A stretch of DNA of 64,000 nucleotides from Mycobacterium sp. AT1 (GCF_002043095.1 NZ_MVOC01000055.1:1-64000), one strand, 5' to 3'; counted from the stretch's first letter, positions 43,585-52,322 are shown. Program-made: numbers and translations. The notes: generated by a model from the sequence alone, not told the origin.

Positions 43585-45006
43585 TCAATGCGCGACGGTG
43601 ATGTTGGTTTGGTAGGTCTTTGGGTTGTACGGCATGTCCGGCTGGCCAGGTGTTGGAACCCACCCCGGAGGTCGCTCCCAGGTGCTGACTCGCAGTTGGA
43701 CGGTCTCCTTGCCGGTTACCGGGTCGTAGATGGTGTCGACGATGGTCGGGCCATATGGTGGGGCGCCGCCTGGCCAGGCACCCGGGCCCGGAAACAACGG
43801 AGTCGCCTTCGCAGTCAGCAGGCCCTCCGGCGTGGACGCCGTGACGACGCCCATGGGTTGGTCCCCTGGCACGGTGGGGTCGAAGTTGTCCGAGCCGACG
43901 AGCATGAATCCGCCGCCCTTGAGTGCGACGATCTGACTCTCCCGATCGCCGGGCAACCCCTTGATCTCACCCTGGGGTTTGAGCGTCTGCATCCAGCCGT
44001 TGGGGTTCTTGGGATCGATGGGGTCGGACATGTACAGCCGTCTGGTGCGGTCGTTGGGTCCGTCGTTGCCGACGATGACCATCCGGTTGGTCGCCGGGTC
44101 GTACACGCCGCTGGCCTGGGAGATCCCCGGCAGGACACCGATGCGCTTCGAGGGGTCGTTCAGGTCGACGACCGTGGTGTCCGGCGTGGCGTAGTCGGGA
44201 TTCAGGTCGCCATTCGGCAACTTGTACGGAACCTCGCCGTACAACGCGTACTGCTTTCCGTCGGGCCCGACGATGGTGCCGGTGGGCAGTGGCCGACCAC
44301 CAGGAACCTCGAGCGGATTGCGTTCGCCGTTCAGTGTCGGATAGTTGGTTCGGCCGTCGCCGCTGATCTCGATTCCGGTGCCGGGAATCGTCGAGTTCAG
44401 GTCGCCCTGCGTGCCGTCGGGCGTCAGCGGCGTGGGACCCCCCAGGATCTGCGGGTCACCCGGCTTGGGCGCTCCACCTTGGCCGCCTTCGAGGTCGAAG
44501 GTCTGCATGGCCTCGGCAACGGCGTCGAGTTGGCGGGCGACGTCCTCGTCGGCCAGCGCGAGCATCATGGCCTTTGCGCGGATGTCGGCCTGCATGTGTG
44601 CCGCGGCGATCTTGCGTACCAATGCCAATGCGGCACTGAAGAATACGGGCATGCGGTCGGTCACCGACAGGTTCTCGCTGACCTCGAAGAACTGGCTGAC
44701 GGCGTTCTGGATCGCGCCGACCGCGGCGCGCTTGGCGGCGTCGATCACGTCGGCCCCGGCCGTGGCGATCCGCCCGGCCCGTTCCAGCAGCGCGAGAGCG
44801 CCACGGACCTTGGCCAGGTTCTCGGCGAGCTTGACCCTGGCCCCCTCGGCACCCGCACCGCTCCACGGCACGGAGTCGACGGCGTGTTGTGCCCGCGTGT
44901 ACGTCTGGTCGGTGAGGTCGGCTTGGCGCTGCCAGCCCATGGCAGCCTGTCGAAGATGTCCGCTCGACCACCCCTCGACACGCGACCGGGTGGGTGTCTC
45001 GACCAT
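43585..45006 (-). CDS. Type VII secretion-type WXG substrate with C-terminal propeller-like region
   Basis: A 473-residue protein without signal peptide. The first 150 residues are a helical hairpin domain like ESX/PPE-type partners: long amphipathic helices, a W48-S-G50 turn (WxG), and a second helix rich in Ala/Leu. A Pro/Gly-rich linker (about 165-215) follows. The C-terminal 250 residues show repeated blade-like units (RMVIVGNDG..RRLYMSDP, GGGFMLVGSDN..GVVTAS), suggesting a beta-propeller as in sialidase-like or DUF4185 proteins. It starts two bases after the EspC-like stop. Export as a heterodimer with that protein and an extracellular role are inferred. Confidence 0.7.
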   Translation of the reverse strand: MVETPTRSRVEGWSSGHLRQAAMGWQRQADLTDQTYTRAQHAVDSVPWSGAGAEGARVKLAENLAKVRGALALLERAGRIATAGADVIDAAKRAAVGAIQNAVSQFFEVSENLSVTDRMPVFFSAALALVRKIAAAHMQADIRAKAMMLALADEDVARQLDAVAEAMQTFDLEGGQGGAPKPGDPQILGGPTPLTPDGTQGDLNSTIPGTGIEISGDGRTNYPTLNGERNPLEVPGGRPLPTGTIVGPDGKQYALYGEVPYKLPNGDLNPDYATPDTTVVDLNDPSKRIGVLPGISQASGVYDPATNRMVIVGNDGPNDRTRRLYMSDPIDPKNPNGWMQTLKPQGEIKGLPGDRESQIVALKGGGFMLVGSDNFDPTVPGDQPMGVVTASTPEGLLTAKATPLFPGPGAWPGGAPPYGPTIVDTIYDPVTGKETVQLRVSTWERPPGWVPTPGQPDMPYNPKTYQTNITVAH

Positions 45007-45008
45007 CG

Positions 45009-45311
45009 CTACCTCGGCGGCTGCATGGTCGTGTCGATCTGATCGGCATCTTCGGCGTCCCTCGAGGCGTAGTACCGCGCAGCCCGGGCGACGTCGTCGG
45101 CGAACAGCAAGAGGTTCGCCGACGCCTCGCCGACGACGTGGTTCGCTGCCGCGGTGACGCCGACCGCCGCCGGGCCGCTGGGTTGTGCCACGGGCGGCTG
45201 CCACTCGTGGGTGACGCCGCCGCTGGTCAGCTGATCGCTCAACTCGCTCAGTTCACGCGCAACGGCTTCCAGTGCCGCGGTGTCGACCTTCAGCGGACCC
45301 GTCACGGTCAC
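45009..45311 (-). CDS. EspC-like ESX secretion-associated protein
   Basis: A 100-residue helical protein of the EspC/DUF2580 type. It begins GPLKVDTAALEAVARELSEL, has an HEW (WxG-like) turn and a second long helix. Near the C-terminus is the type VII export signal YxxxD (YYASRD, Y81 to D85). Tandem GTG codons at 45314, 45311 and 45305 could each start the gene. The next gene, the WXG substrate, begins two bases after the stop, the usual layout of co-secreted ESX pairs. The upstream LLM gene ends only 38 bases away, so one transcript is possible. No ESX core gene lies in the window. Confidence 0.78.
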   Translation of the reverse strand: MTVTGPLKVDTAALEAVARELSELSDQLTSGGVTHEWQPPVAQPSGPAAVGVTAAANHVVGEASANLLLFADDVARAARYYASRDAEDADQIDTTMQPPR

Positions 45312-45349
45312 CACGGTACTGCCCCCGGTACCGCCGGAAGCGCACCAAA

Positions 45350-46198
45350 TCAGACCAGCGCAGCGACCTTGCCAGCCAACCTCTCCACGTAACCGGCGAC
45401 CTCGGATTCGGACTTGTCCGGCAACCCGAAGAGCACTTCGGTGACGCCGAGATCGGCCCACCGGGCCAACTTGTCGGGGTCGGGCTTGAAGTCGAGCGCG
45501 ACGATCTGCGGCGCACCGTCGCGGTCGGCGGCGGCCCAGGTGTCCTGCAGCAGCTTCACCGGCGCGTCGATGTCGAAGTCCCGTGGCGTGGTGATCCAGC
45601 CGTCGGCCGACTTGGCGATCCACTTGAAGTTCTTCTCGGTGCCCGCGGCCCCGACGAGGACGGGGATGTGCGACTGAACGGGCTTGGGCCAGGCCCAACT
45701 CGGGCCGAACTTGACGAACTCACCGTCGAATTCGGCTTCTTCCTGCGTCCACAGGGCCCGCATGGCCTCCAGGTATTCGCGCAACATGGTGCGACGCCGT
45801 CCCGGCGGCACGTTGTGGTCGGCGAGTTCGTCTGTGTTCCAACCGAATCCGACACCGAGGCTCACGCGGCCGCCGGAGAGGTGGTCGAGGGTGGCGATGG
45901 ACTTGGCGAGGGTGATGCAATCGTGCTCGACGGGCAGTGCCACCGCTGTCGACAGCCGCACCTTCGTCGTCACGGCGGCCGCGGTGGCCAGGCTGACCCA
46001 CGGGTCGAGGGTGCGCATGTAGCGGTCGTCGGGCAGCGACTCGTCTCCCGTGGTGGGGTGCGCGGCCTCCCGTTTGATCGGGATGTGGGTGTGCTCGGGC
46101 ACGTAGAACGTGTGGAAGCCGTGGTCGTCGGCGAGTTTGGCCGCGGCCGCCGGAGCTATCCCGCGATCGCTGGTGAAGAGAACGAGCCCATAGTCCAT
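45350..46198 (-). CDS. LLM-class F420-dependent oxidoreductase (Rv0953c-like)
   Basis: A 282-residue luciferase-like TIM barrel. It has MDYGLVLFTSDRGIAPAAA at the start, STAVALPVEHDCITLAKSIATLDHL (core LPVEHDCITLAK), VSLGVGFGWNTDEL and HIPVLVGAAGTEKNFKWI. Sequence and position after sucD closely match Rv0953c. A KstR-type palindrome ends nine bases before the ATG. The function is unknown but probably redox chemistry with F420. It is followed on the same strand by the EspC-like operon. Confidence 0.9.
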   Translation of the reverse strand: MDYGLVLFTSDRGIAPAAAAKLADDHGFHTFYVPEHTHIPIKREAAHPTTGDESLPDDRYMRTLDPWVSLATAAAVTTKVRLSTAVALPVEHDCITLAKSIATLDHLSGGRVSLGVGFGWNTDELADHNVPPGRRRTMLREYLEAMRALWTQEEAEFDGEFVKFGPSWAWPKPVQSHIPVLVGAAGTEKNFKWIAKSADGWITTPRDFDIDAPVKLLQDTWAAADRDGAPQIVALDFKPDPDKLARWADLGVTEVLFGLPDKSESEVAGYVERLAGKVAALV

Positions 46199-46207
46199 GG
46201 GCAGAAT

Positions 46208-46221
46208 TAGAACGTGTTCTA
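46208..46221. promoter_or_regulatory. KstR-type operator before the Rv0953c-like gene
   Basis: TAGAACGTGTTCTA matches TNNAACNNGTTNNA with perfect six-base arms. Its closeness to the start codon implies a leaderless or nearly leaderless transcript that KstR would block. Confidence 0.65.
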
Positions 46222-46319
46222 GTCCCTGAGCGCAAGGTGGCTCACGTAGAAGGCCTTCGGCGATTCGGGTAGTTCCCTACTCGCGCCCCTGAGGACGCGC
46301 GCCGCAAGAGTTTCCTCAC

Positions 46320-46841
46320 ATGAACTCCAACCGCTCGATCGCCACCAAGATACGAGAATGGGCACGGCGCTACCTTCCTTGCGAAATCGCCGGCACCACA
46401 TGCGAAATGGGCGGTGCGGCAATCGCCTACGCTGCCACCGGGTCGGTCGCAGCGGCAGCCGTCGTCGCGACCGTCGGAGCCTCCGTCGGCTACTACGCCG
46501 CGGCGTACTCGACGGCCGTGCGCACCGCATACCGAGCACAGCCGTCGTCGTCCCGACTTCGGCGCGGGATGGTCGCGAACGGCCGAGCGCTGCGCAGCAT
46601 CGCAATCGAGTTCGGCCCGGCCGAGGTCATCGACAGCCTGATCATCCGGCCGCTGGCGTTCTACTTCGGACCGATCCTGTTCGGCGGCCTGGCCGCAGGC
46701 TGGATCTTCGCCAAGCTGGTCGCCGACGTCGGCTTCTACGTGCTGGCCATCTTCAGCTACGAACGGTTCACCGGACTGCTGGTGGTTCGCCGATCCGAGG
46801 CGGTGCGCCATGAACCCGCAGCGTCGGTCGCAGCTGCGTAG
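46320..46841 (+). CDS. Small multi-pass membrane protein paired with a PLP decarboxylase
   Basis: A 173-residue protein with about four hydrophobic helices. The first two read EMGGAAIAYAATGSVAAAAV and TVGASVGYYAAAY, and the last GPILFGGLAAGWIFAKLV. I do not recognise a named family. The following decarboxylase gene begins 32 bases before this stop, so they are translationally coupled. A membrane partner that supplies a substrate or exports an amine is an inference. The ATG lies 99 bases from the KstR-type site, in the divergent direction. Confidence 0.75.
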   Translation: MNSNRSIATKIREWARRYLPCEIAGTTCEMGGAAIAYAATGSVAAAAVVATVGASVGYYAAAYSTAVRTAYRAQPSSSRLRRGMVANGRALRSIAIEFGPAEVIDSLIIRPLAFYFGPILFGGLAAGWIFAKLVADVGFYVLAIFSYERFTGLLVVRRSEAVRHEPAASVAAA

Positions 46842-47982
46842 GGAGCTCCGGGGTCGCGCCGGGCACTGGCGCGAGCTGGTCGCGGCGTACGGCACCCCAC
46901 TGTTGGTCCTCGATCCGTACCGGGTGGCCGCGCAGTACTCGCTGCTCACCGAGCACCTCCGCGGCTTCCGGCTGCACTACGCGGTGAAGGCGCTTCCGCA
47001 CCCCGCGGTACTGACGGTCCTTGCGGCCAGTGGCAGCGGCTTCGACGTGGCGACCGGCGCCGAGGTCGATCTCCTCGGGAGTCTGGGGGTGCCCGCCGCC
47101 CGCTGCATCTACACCCATCCCGTGAAGAAGCCGGCGGACATCGACCACGCCCATGCCGCAGGCATCCGCACGTTCGTCGTCGACAACCCGATCGAGGCGC
47201 AGAAGTTCGTCGGCAGGGACCCCGAGATCGAGATCCTGGTTCGGCTGGCGTTCCCGAACCCGTCGGCCAAGTCCGATCTGTCGACCAAATTCGGCACCGA
47301 TCCCACGGACGCGGAACTGCTCGTCAAGGACGTTCTCGCCGCGGGCGTCCGGTTCGCGGGCTTCAGCTATCACGTCGGCAGCCAGGGCTCGTCGGTGACG
47401 CCCTACCGTGATGCCCTCCGCGCGACGCTCGAGTTGACTAGGCACGTCGAGCGAACCCTGGGAGTGCAGGCGACGACCATCGACATCGGCGGCGGGTTTC
47501 CGGTCTCCTACCGGGACGAGATGCCGTCCATCGGTGCGGTCGGCGCCGTCATCGACGAGGTGCTCGGGAACCACTACCCCTTCAGGATGCTCGCGGAGCC
47601 GGGCCGGTTCGTCGTGGCGGACTGCATGACCTTGCTGAGCAGCGTGGTCGGCAGTGCCACCCGAGCCGGGCGCACCTGGCACTACCTCGACGACGGCCTC
47701 TACGGCAGCTACTCCAACGTGATGACCGAAGACGTGCACCCGCCGATCCTCGCGCTGAGCGAAGTGGACGGCGACGACGTTGCGATGCCGACGCTCGAAC
47801 CCGTCACTCTCGCCGGACCCACATGCGACAGCGCCGACGTGGTGGCCGCCGACTACCCGATGCCGAGGTTGGCCGTCGGGGACTTAGTGGTGAGTCCCAC
47901 GATGGGGGCGTACACGTCGGTCACGGCGTCGCGGTTCAACGGAATCGCCGAGACACCGATCGTGGTGTCCTCCGCGCGTTGA
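46810..47982 (+). CDS. Type III PLP-dependent decarboxylase (ornithine/lysine/DAP decarboxylase family)
   Basis: A fold-type III, alanine-racemase-like decarboxylase of 390 residues. The PLP lysine is in HYAVKALPHP (residue about 60), followed by FDVATGAEVDLL, the HVGSQ motif, GGGFPVSY for phosphate binding, EPGRFVV, and the C-terminal CDSADVV with the catalytic Cys. The CDS(A)D form is typical of ornithine/lysine decarboxylases rather than LysA, so polyamine or cadaverine production is likely. The N-terminus is coupled to a membrane protein gene. Confidence 0.88.
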   Translation: MNPQRRSQLRRELRGRAGHWRELVAAYGTPLLVLDPYRVAAQYSLLTEHLRGFRLHYAVKALPHPAVLTVLAASGSGFDVATGAEVDLLGSLGVPAARCIYTHPVKKPADIDHAHAAGIRTFVVDNPIEAQKFVGRDPEIEILVRLAFPNPSAKSDLSTKFGTDPTDAELLVKDVLAAGVRFAGFSYHVGSQGSSVTPYRDALRATLELTRHVERTLGVQATTIDIGGGFPVSYRDEMPSIGAVGAVIDEVLGNHYPFRMLAEPGRFVVADCMTLLSSVVGSATRAGRTWHYLDDGLYGSYSNVMTEDVHPPILALSEVDGDDVAMPTLEPVTLAGPTCDSADVVAADYPMPRLAVGDLVVSPTMGAYTSVTASRFNGIAETPIVVSSAR

Positions 47983-48029
47983 AATCTGGCCGATCGTTAC
48001 CCGTGACCGGGCCGGCGCCAGCGGCTGAG

Positions 48030-49169
48030 ATGGCCACCATGACGACCGAACGCATCGCCGACCACGTCAAGTTCGCCTACTGGGTGCCCAACGTCAGCGG
48101 CGGCCTGGTGACCAGCGACATCGAGCAGCGCACGGACTGGAACTACGAGTACAACAAGAAGCTCGCGCAGACCGCCGAGAACAACGGTTTCGAGTACGCG
48201 CTGTCCCAGGTCCGGTACGAGGCCAGCTACGGGGCCGAGTACCAGCACGAATCGACCAGTTTCAGCCTGGCCCTGCTGCTGGCCACCGAGCGGCTGAAGG
48301 TGATCGCCGCCGTGCACCCCGGCCTGTGGCAGCCCGCGGTGCTCGCCAAGCTCGGCGCGACCGCCGACCACCTGAGCAACGGCCGATTCGCCGTCAACGT
48401 CGTCTCAGGGTGGTTCAAGGACGAATTCACCCACCTGGGGGAGCCGTGGCTCGAACACGACGAGCGCTACCGGCGCAGCGCCGAATTCCTGCAGGTCCTC
48501 CGGAAGATCTGGACCGAGGACGACGTCGACTTCCGTGGTGACTTCTACCGAATCCACGACTTCACGTTGAAGCCGAAGCCACTCAACACCCCGGAGCGGC
48601 CCAACCCGGAGATCTTCCAGGGCGGCAACTCGACCGCCGCACGCCGCAACGGCGGGCTCTACTCCGACTGGTACTTCTCCAACGGCAAGGACTTCGACGG
48701 CATCACCGAGCAGGTCGTGGAGGTGCGCGACCACGCCCGCACCGTCGGCCGCGAGGTCAAGGTCGGCCTGAACGGCTTCATCATCGCCAGGGACACAGAA
48801 AGAGAAGCAAGAGAAGTCCTCCGAGAGATCGTCGAGAAGGCCAACAAGCCCGCCGTCGAGGGCTTCCGCAGCGCCGTCCAGCAGGCCGGAAACTCGACCG
48901 GCGACAAGAAGGGGATGTGGGCGGACTCGTCCTTCGAGGACCTCGTCCAGTACAACGACGGCTTCCGGACGAAACTGATCGGCACCCCCGAGCAGGTCGC
49001 CGAGCGCATCGTCGCCTACCGCAAGCGCGGCGTCGATCTGATCCTCGGTGGCTTCCTGCACTTCCAGGAGGAGATCGAGTACTTCGGCGCGAAGGTGTTG
49101 CCGTTGGTGCGTGAAATCGAGCAATCCGAAGAGGATTCGCGCCACCGATCGGTGCTGCTCCCGGCCTGA
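48030..49169 (+). CDS. sfnG: FMNH2-dependent dimethylsulfone monooxygenase-like (SfnG)
   Basis: A 379-residue LLM monooxygenase nearly collinear with SfnG, which converts dimethylsulfone to methanesulfinate for sulfur supply. Matching blocks are VKFAYWVPNVSGGLV, IEQRTDWNYEYNKKLAQ, GAEYQHES, VNVVSGWFKDEF and EDLVQYNDGFRTKLIGTPEQ. It starts at ATG 48030 or 48039 (both in frame; the second begins MTTERIADHVKF). It depends on a flavin reductase that is not adjacent, and no SfnR-type regulator is visible. A hairpin follows the stop. Confidence 0.88.
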   Translation: MATMTTERIADHVKFAYWVPNVSGGLVTSDIEQRTDWNYEYNKKLAQTAENNGFEYALSQVRYEASYGAEYQHESTSFSLALLLATERLKVIAAVHPGLWQPAVLAKLGATADHLSNGRFAVNVVSGWFKDEFTHLGEPWLEHDERYRRSAEFLQVLRKIWTEDDVDFRGDFYRIHDFTLKPKPLNTPERPNPEIFQGGNSTAARRNGGLYSDWYFSNGKDFDGITEQVVEVRDHARTVGREVKVGLNGFIIARDTEREAREVLREIVEKANKPAVEGFRSAVQQAGNSTGDKKGMWADSSFEDLVQYNDGFRTKLIGTPEQVAERIVAYRKRGVDLILGGFLHFQEEIEYFGAKVLPLVREIEQSEEDSRHRSVLLPA

Positions 49170-49181
49170 GCGAGGCAGGCG

Positions 49182-49205
49182 ACCCGGCCTGCGCCCAGGC
49201 CGGGT
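49182..49205 (+). terminator. Hairpin terminator after sfnG
   Basis: ACCCGGCCT, six bases, AGGCCGGGT: a perfect nine-base stem, 12 bases after the sfnG stop and 55 before the next ATG. Confidence 0.65.
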
Positions 49206-49260
49206 CCATAGCTTGGTGCGCTAGCGTGGGTGAACGAATCGCCCATCACAGGAGGGGAAC

Positions 49261-50166
49261 ATGTCGTATCCATCGGGCCCGCCCGGTAACTCCGGTTACC
49301 CGTCTGGGCCGTCGGCCGGGCAGTACAGCGCGCCCACCCAGCAGTTCGGTCACACCCAAGAGACCGCCACCCCCGCGGGGCCGAGCAGGCTGCCGCAGTA
49401 CCTCGCCGCTGCCGTCGCCGCCCTCGGCTTGTTCGTCTACCTGGCCAACTTCGGCCCGGTGTTCACCATCAACGCCCCGAACCTTCCCGGCTTCGGCCCG
49501 ATCGGCGGCTCGGTAAGCACCACGCCGATCGGCATCACCCTGGCAACCGCGGTCGCGCTCGTCGCGGCTCTGCTTGCCGGGGTCAGCCTGCTGCCCAAGC
49601 AGGGCAAGTCCGACACCTGGGTCGCCATCCTCTCGGTGCTGGCACTGCTGCTGGTGCTCTCGCAGATCGTGGGCCTGCCCTCGGGTGTGTCCTTTGGATG
49701 GGCGCTGTACCTGATCATCGTGTTCTCGGTGATCCAGGCGATCGCAGCGGTGGCCGCACTGCTGCTGGAGTCCGGCGTCGTCTCCGCGCCCGCGCCGAAG
49801 CCGAAGTACGAGCAGAACCCGTACGGCCAGTACGGCGCGCCCGGGCAGTACTACGGCCAGCCTCAGCACGGCGCCCCCCTGCACCAGCAGGGCCCGCCCC
49901 AGCGCGGCGGTTACCCCCAGCAGTCGTACGGCGGCTACCCGAGCAGCCCGTCCACCGGTGGCTTCGGCGCCCAGCCTGGTGCCCAGTCGCCGTCCCAGCC
50001 GAGCCAGCAGGCCGGGTCGCAGCAGAGCGGTCCGCCAACGCCCCCGACGGGTTTCCCCGCCTTCGGCTCACCGCAGGGATCGCTCGGCTCTCAGCCGACG
50101 CAGTCCTTCGAAACGCAGCAACCACAACAGCAGGCTGCGCCGCAATCCACCCCGCCACCGTCATAA
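49261..50166 (+). CDS. DUF5336 membrane protein, 34 kDa antigen-like (Rv0954-like)
   Basis: A 301-residue protein. It has a short Gly/Pro/Ser N-terminus, four transmembrane helices (about 45-175, with FVYLANFGPVFTI and WVAILSVLALLLVL), then a long cytosolic tail rich in Gln, Pro, Gly and Tyr (about 185-301). This is the architecture of the 34 kDa antigenic protein family. A strong AGGAGGGGA ribosome site precedes the ATG. It is followed by perM on the same strand, so a role in envelope growth or division is plausible. Confidence 0.92.
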   Translation: MSYPSGPPGNSGYPSGPSAGQYSAPTQQFGHTQETATPAGPSRLPQYLAAAVAALGLFVYLANFGPVFTINAPNLPGFGPIGGSVSTTPIGITLATAVALVAALLAGVSLLPKQGKSDTWVAILSVLALLLVLSQIVGLPSGVSFGWALYLIIVFSVIQAIAAVAALLLESGVVSAPAPKPKYEQNPYGQYGAPGQYYGQPQHGAPLHQQGPPQRGGYPQQSYGGYPSSPSTGGFGAQPGAQSPSQPSQQAGSQQSGPPTPPTGFPAFGSPQGSLGSQPTQSFETQQPQQQAAPQSTPPPS

Positions 50167-50227
50167 TCTCTAGCGGCGCGCACACACCCTTCGCGCGTTG
50201 GAGATCGTGCGAGGAGCAACGCAGCTA

Positions 50228-51682
50228 GTGGACAACCGGCCAGTCGGCACACGTCAGGCTCGCGACCTTTTGCGGGTTGCGTTCGGACCGTCGGCCATCG
50301 CAGTCGCGGTGATCGCGGCCGTCGTGTTGGTGCAGTTGGTGATCGCCAACAGCGACATGACGGGTGCATTCGGCGCGATCGCGAGCATGTGGCTCGGCGT
50401 CCACGGGGTGCCGGTGTCCATCGGCGGCGCAGAACTCGGCGTCATGCCGCTGCTGCCGATGCTGGCGATGGTGTGGGGGACCGCCCGCACCACGGCAGCC
50501 GCGACCAGGGCAGGGACGTCGTGGTTCGTGATTCGGTGGATCGTGGCGTCGGCGCTTGGCGGCCCGCTGTTGATCGCCGCGATCGCCCTCGCCGTGATTC
50601 ACGACGCGTCCTCCGTGCTGATCGAACTCCAGACACCCAGTGCATCGCTTGCGTTCGGCTGCGTGCTCGCCGTTCACCTCGCCGGGGCGCTCCTCGGAGT
50701 CGGCCCCAGGGTGACCGGCCGGCTGCTGAGGTTGCCGTACGTACCCGTCTGGCTGCCGGAGGCGTTCCGGGCCGCCTCGGTGGGTGTGTTGGCGCTGTTC
50801 GGGCTGTCCGGTGCGATCACCGCGGGGTCGATGGTCGTGCACTGGGGCACGATGGACACCTTGTTCGGCATCACGGACTCGGCCTTCGGCCAGTTCAGCC
50901 TGACGTTGTTGTCGATGCTGTACGCGCCGAACGTCATCGTCGGGACCGCGGCCGTCGCCGTGGGCTCCAGCGCGCACGTCGGCCTCGCGACGTTCAGCTC
51001 CTTCACGGTGCTGGGTGGCGACGTGCCCGCCCTGCCCATCCTGGCTGCGGTCCCGAGCCCGCCCTTGGGGCCGATCTGGGTGGCGCTGCTGATCGCCGCG
51101 GCGGCGGCGGCCGTGGCCCTCGGTCAGCAGTGCGCGCGGCGGTCCGAGCCGCTGCCAGAAGCTGCGGGCAAGCTGACGACCGCGGCAGCCATCGGGGCCG
51201 CAGTGATGGCCCTGCTCGGGTACGCCGGCGGTGGTCGGCTCGGCAACTTCGGCGACGTCGGCGTCGACCAGGCCACGTTCGGTCCCGCGGTGTTCGTGTG
51301 GTTCGTCGCGATCGGCGGCCTGACGGTCGTCATGAGCGGCGGCCTCCGGCGTCGACCCAAGGCCCGGCCCATGCCGGCGGCGCCTGCGCCGGCCCCGGAG
51401 CCCGAGGCCGAGCCGGACACGTTGCCTGTGCCGACTGCCGAGGAGACCGAGCCGGAACCCGACCCCGAGCCGGAGGTGGTTCTCGAGCCGGAACCGGAAC
51501 TCGAGGTGGAACCCGAGGCAGAGGTCGAGCCCGTGCCTCTGCCCGAGCCCGCCGAGCCAGCCGAACCCCGGCCGGTTCGGGCCGCGCCCCGGGACGTCTT
51601 CGACTTCGACGACGACCCCGAGGCGCACTACTTCGCCGACGACGACCACACCAGCGACGAGCCGCGGCGTTCCTCCGATTAG
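50228..51682 (+). CDS. perM: Divisome membrane protein PerM (DUF6350)
   Basis: A polytopic membrane protein of about 484 residues, corresponding to Rv0955/PerM, which supports cell division in M. tuberculosis. Conserved blocks are NRPVGTRQARDLLRVAFGPS, IANSDMTGAFGAIASMWLG (part), ASALGGPLL, SAFGQFSLTLLSMLYAPNVI and GYAGGGRLGNFGDVG. About ten helices are followed by an acidic Glu/Pro repeat tail (EPEPEP-like, about 400-450). I chose the GTG at 50228 with GAGGAG upstream; a TTG at 50198 and a GTG at 50207 are in frame. Confidence 0.92.
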   Translation: MDNRPVGTRQARDLLRVAFGPSAIAVAVIAAVVLVQLVIANSDMTGAFGAIASMWLGVHGVPVSIGGAELGVMPLLPMLAMVWGTARTTAAATRAGTSWFVIRWIVASALGGPLLIAAIALAVIHDASSVLIELQTPSASLAFGCVLAVHLAGALLGVGPRVTGRLLRLPYVPVWLPEAFRAASVGVLALFGLSGAITAGSMVVHWGTMDTLFGITDSAFGQFSLTLLSMLYAPNVIVGTAAVAVGSSAHVGLATFSSFTVLGGDVPALPILAAVPSPPLGPIWVALLIAAAAAAVALGQQCARRSEPLPEAAGKLTTAAAIGAAVMALLGYAGGGRLGNFGDVGVDQATFGPAVFVWFVAIGGLTVVMSGGLRRRPKARPMPAAPAPAPEPEAEPDTLPVPTAEETEPEPDPEPEVVLEPEPELEVEPEAEVEPVPLPEPAEPAEPRPVRAAPRDVFDFDDDPEAHYFADDDHTSDEPRRSSD

Positions 51683-51692
51683 GCTGCATCGC

Positions 51693-52322
51693 GTGCAGCC
51701 CCCGCTTATCGTGCCCCCCAGTGCGCCGGCTCGGCTGATCGTCCTGGCGTCGGGCACCGGTTCGCTGCTGGAATCGATCCTCGCCGCGGCCGTCGGGGAC
51801 TACCCCGCCCGAGTGGTCGCCGTCGGCACCGATCGGGACTGCCGCGCCCTCGAGATCGCCGCGGCCGCCTCGTTGCCGAGCTTCACGACCCGCGTCGGCG
51901 ACCATGCCGACCGCGATGCATGGGACGCCGCGATCACCGAAGCGGCGGCTGCGCACCAGCCCGATCTGGTGGTGTCGGCGGGATTCATGAAGATCCTTGG
52001 TCCGCAGTTCCTTTCGCGTTTTCCCGGTCGGGTCGTCAACACCCATCCCGCGCTGCTGCCCGCGTTCCCCGGCGCGCACGCCGTGCCCGACACGTTGGCG
52101 TACGGCGTGCGGGTCACCGGATGCACGGTGCACCTCGTCGACGAGGGGATGGACACCGGGCCAATCTTGGCGCAGGAGGCCGTCGACGTGCTCGACGACG
52201 ACGACGAATCGGCTCTGCACGAGCGGATCAAGGTCGTCGAGCGACGACTGCTGGTGGAAGTGCTTGCCGCGATGGCAACTCGCGGTGTGACGTGGACAGG
52301 ACGAAAGGCGTTGATCGGATGA
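51693..52322 (+). CDS. purN: Phosphoribosylglycinamide formyltransferase
   Basis: Transfers a formyl group from 10-formyl-THF to GAR in purine synthesis. The 209-residue protein shows LASGTGSLLESIL for phosphate binding, SAGFMKILGPQFL, the catalytic NTHPALLPAFPG (Asn and His) and VDEGMDTGPI with the catalytic Asp. The GTG start directly follows the perM stop by ten bases. Its TGA overlaps the ATG of purH (ATGA). Confidence 0.97.
   Translation: MQPPLIVPPSAPARLIVLASGTGSLLESILAAAVGDYPARVVAVGTDRDCRALEIAAAASLPSFTTRVGDHADRDAWDAAITEAAAAHQPDLVVSAGFMKILGPQFLSRFPGRVVNTHPALLPAFPGAHAVPDTLAYGVRVTGCTVHLVDEGMDTGPILAQEAVDVLDDDDESALHERIKVVERRLLVEVLAAMATRGVTWTGRKALIG

Noticed and set aside
43411..45042. 543-codon plus-strand frame opposite the WxG substrate gene
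   Set aside because: The minus frame has the helix hairpin and coupling to its neighbours; the plus frame has no domain and a shadow-type composition.
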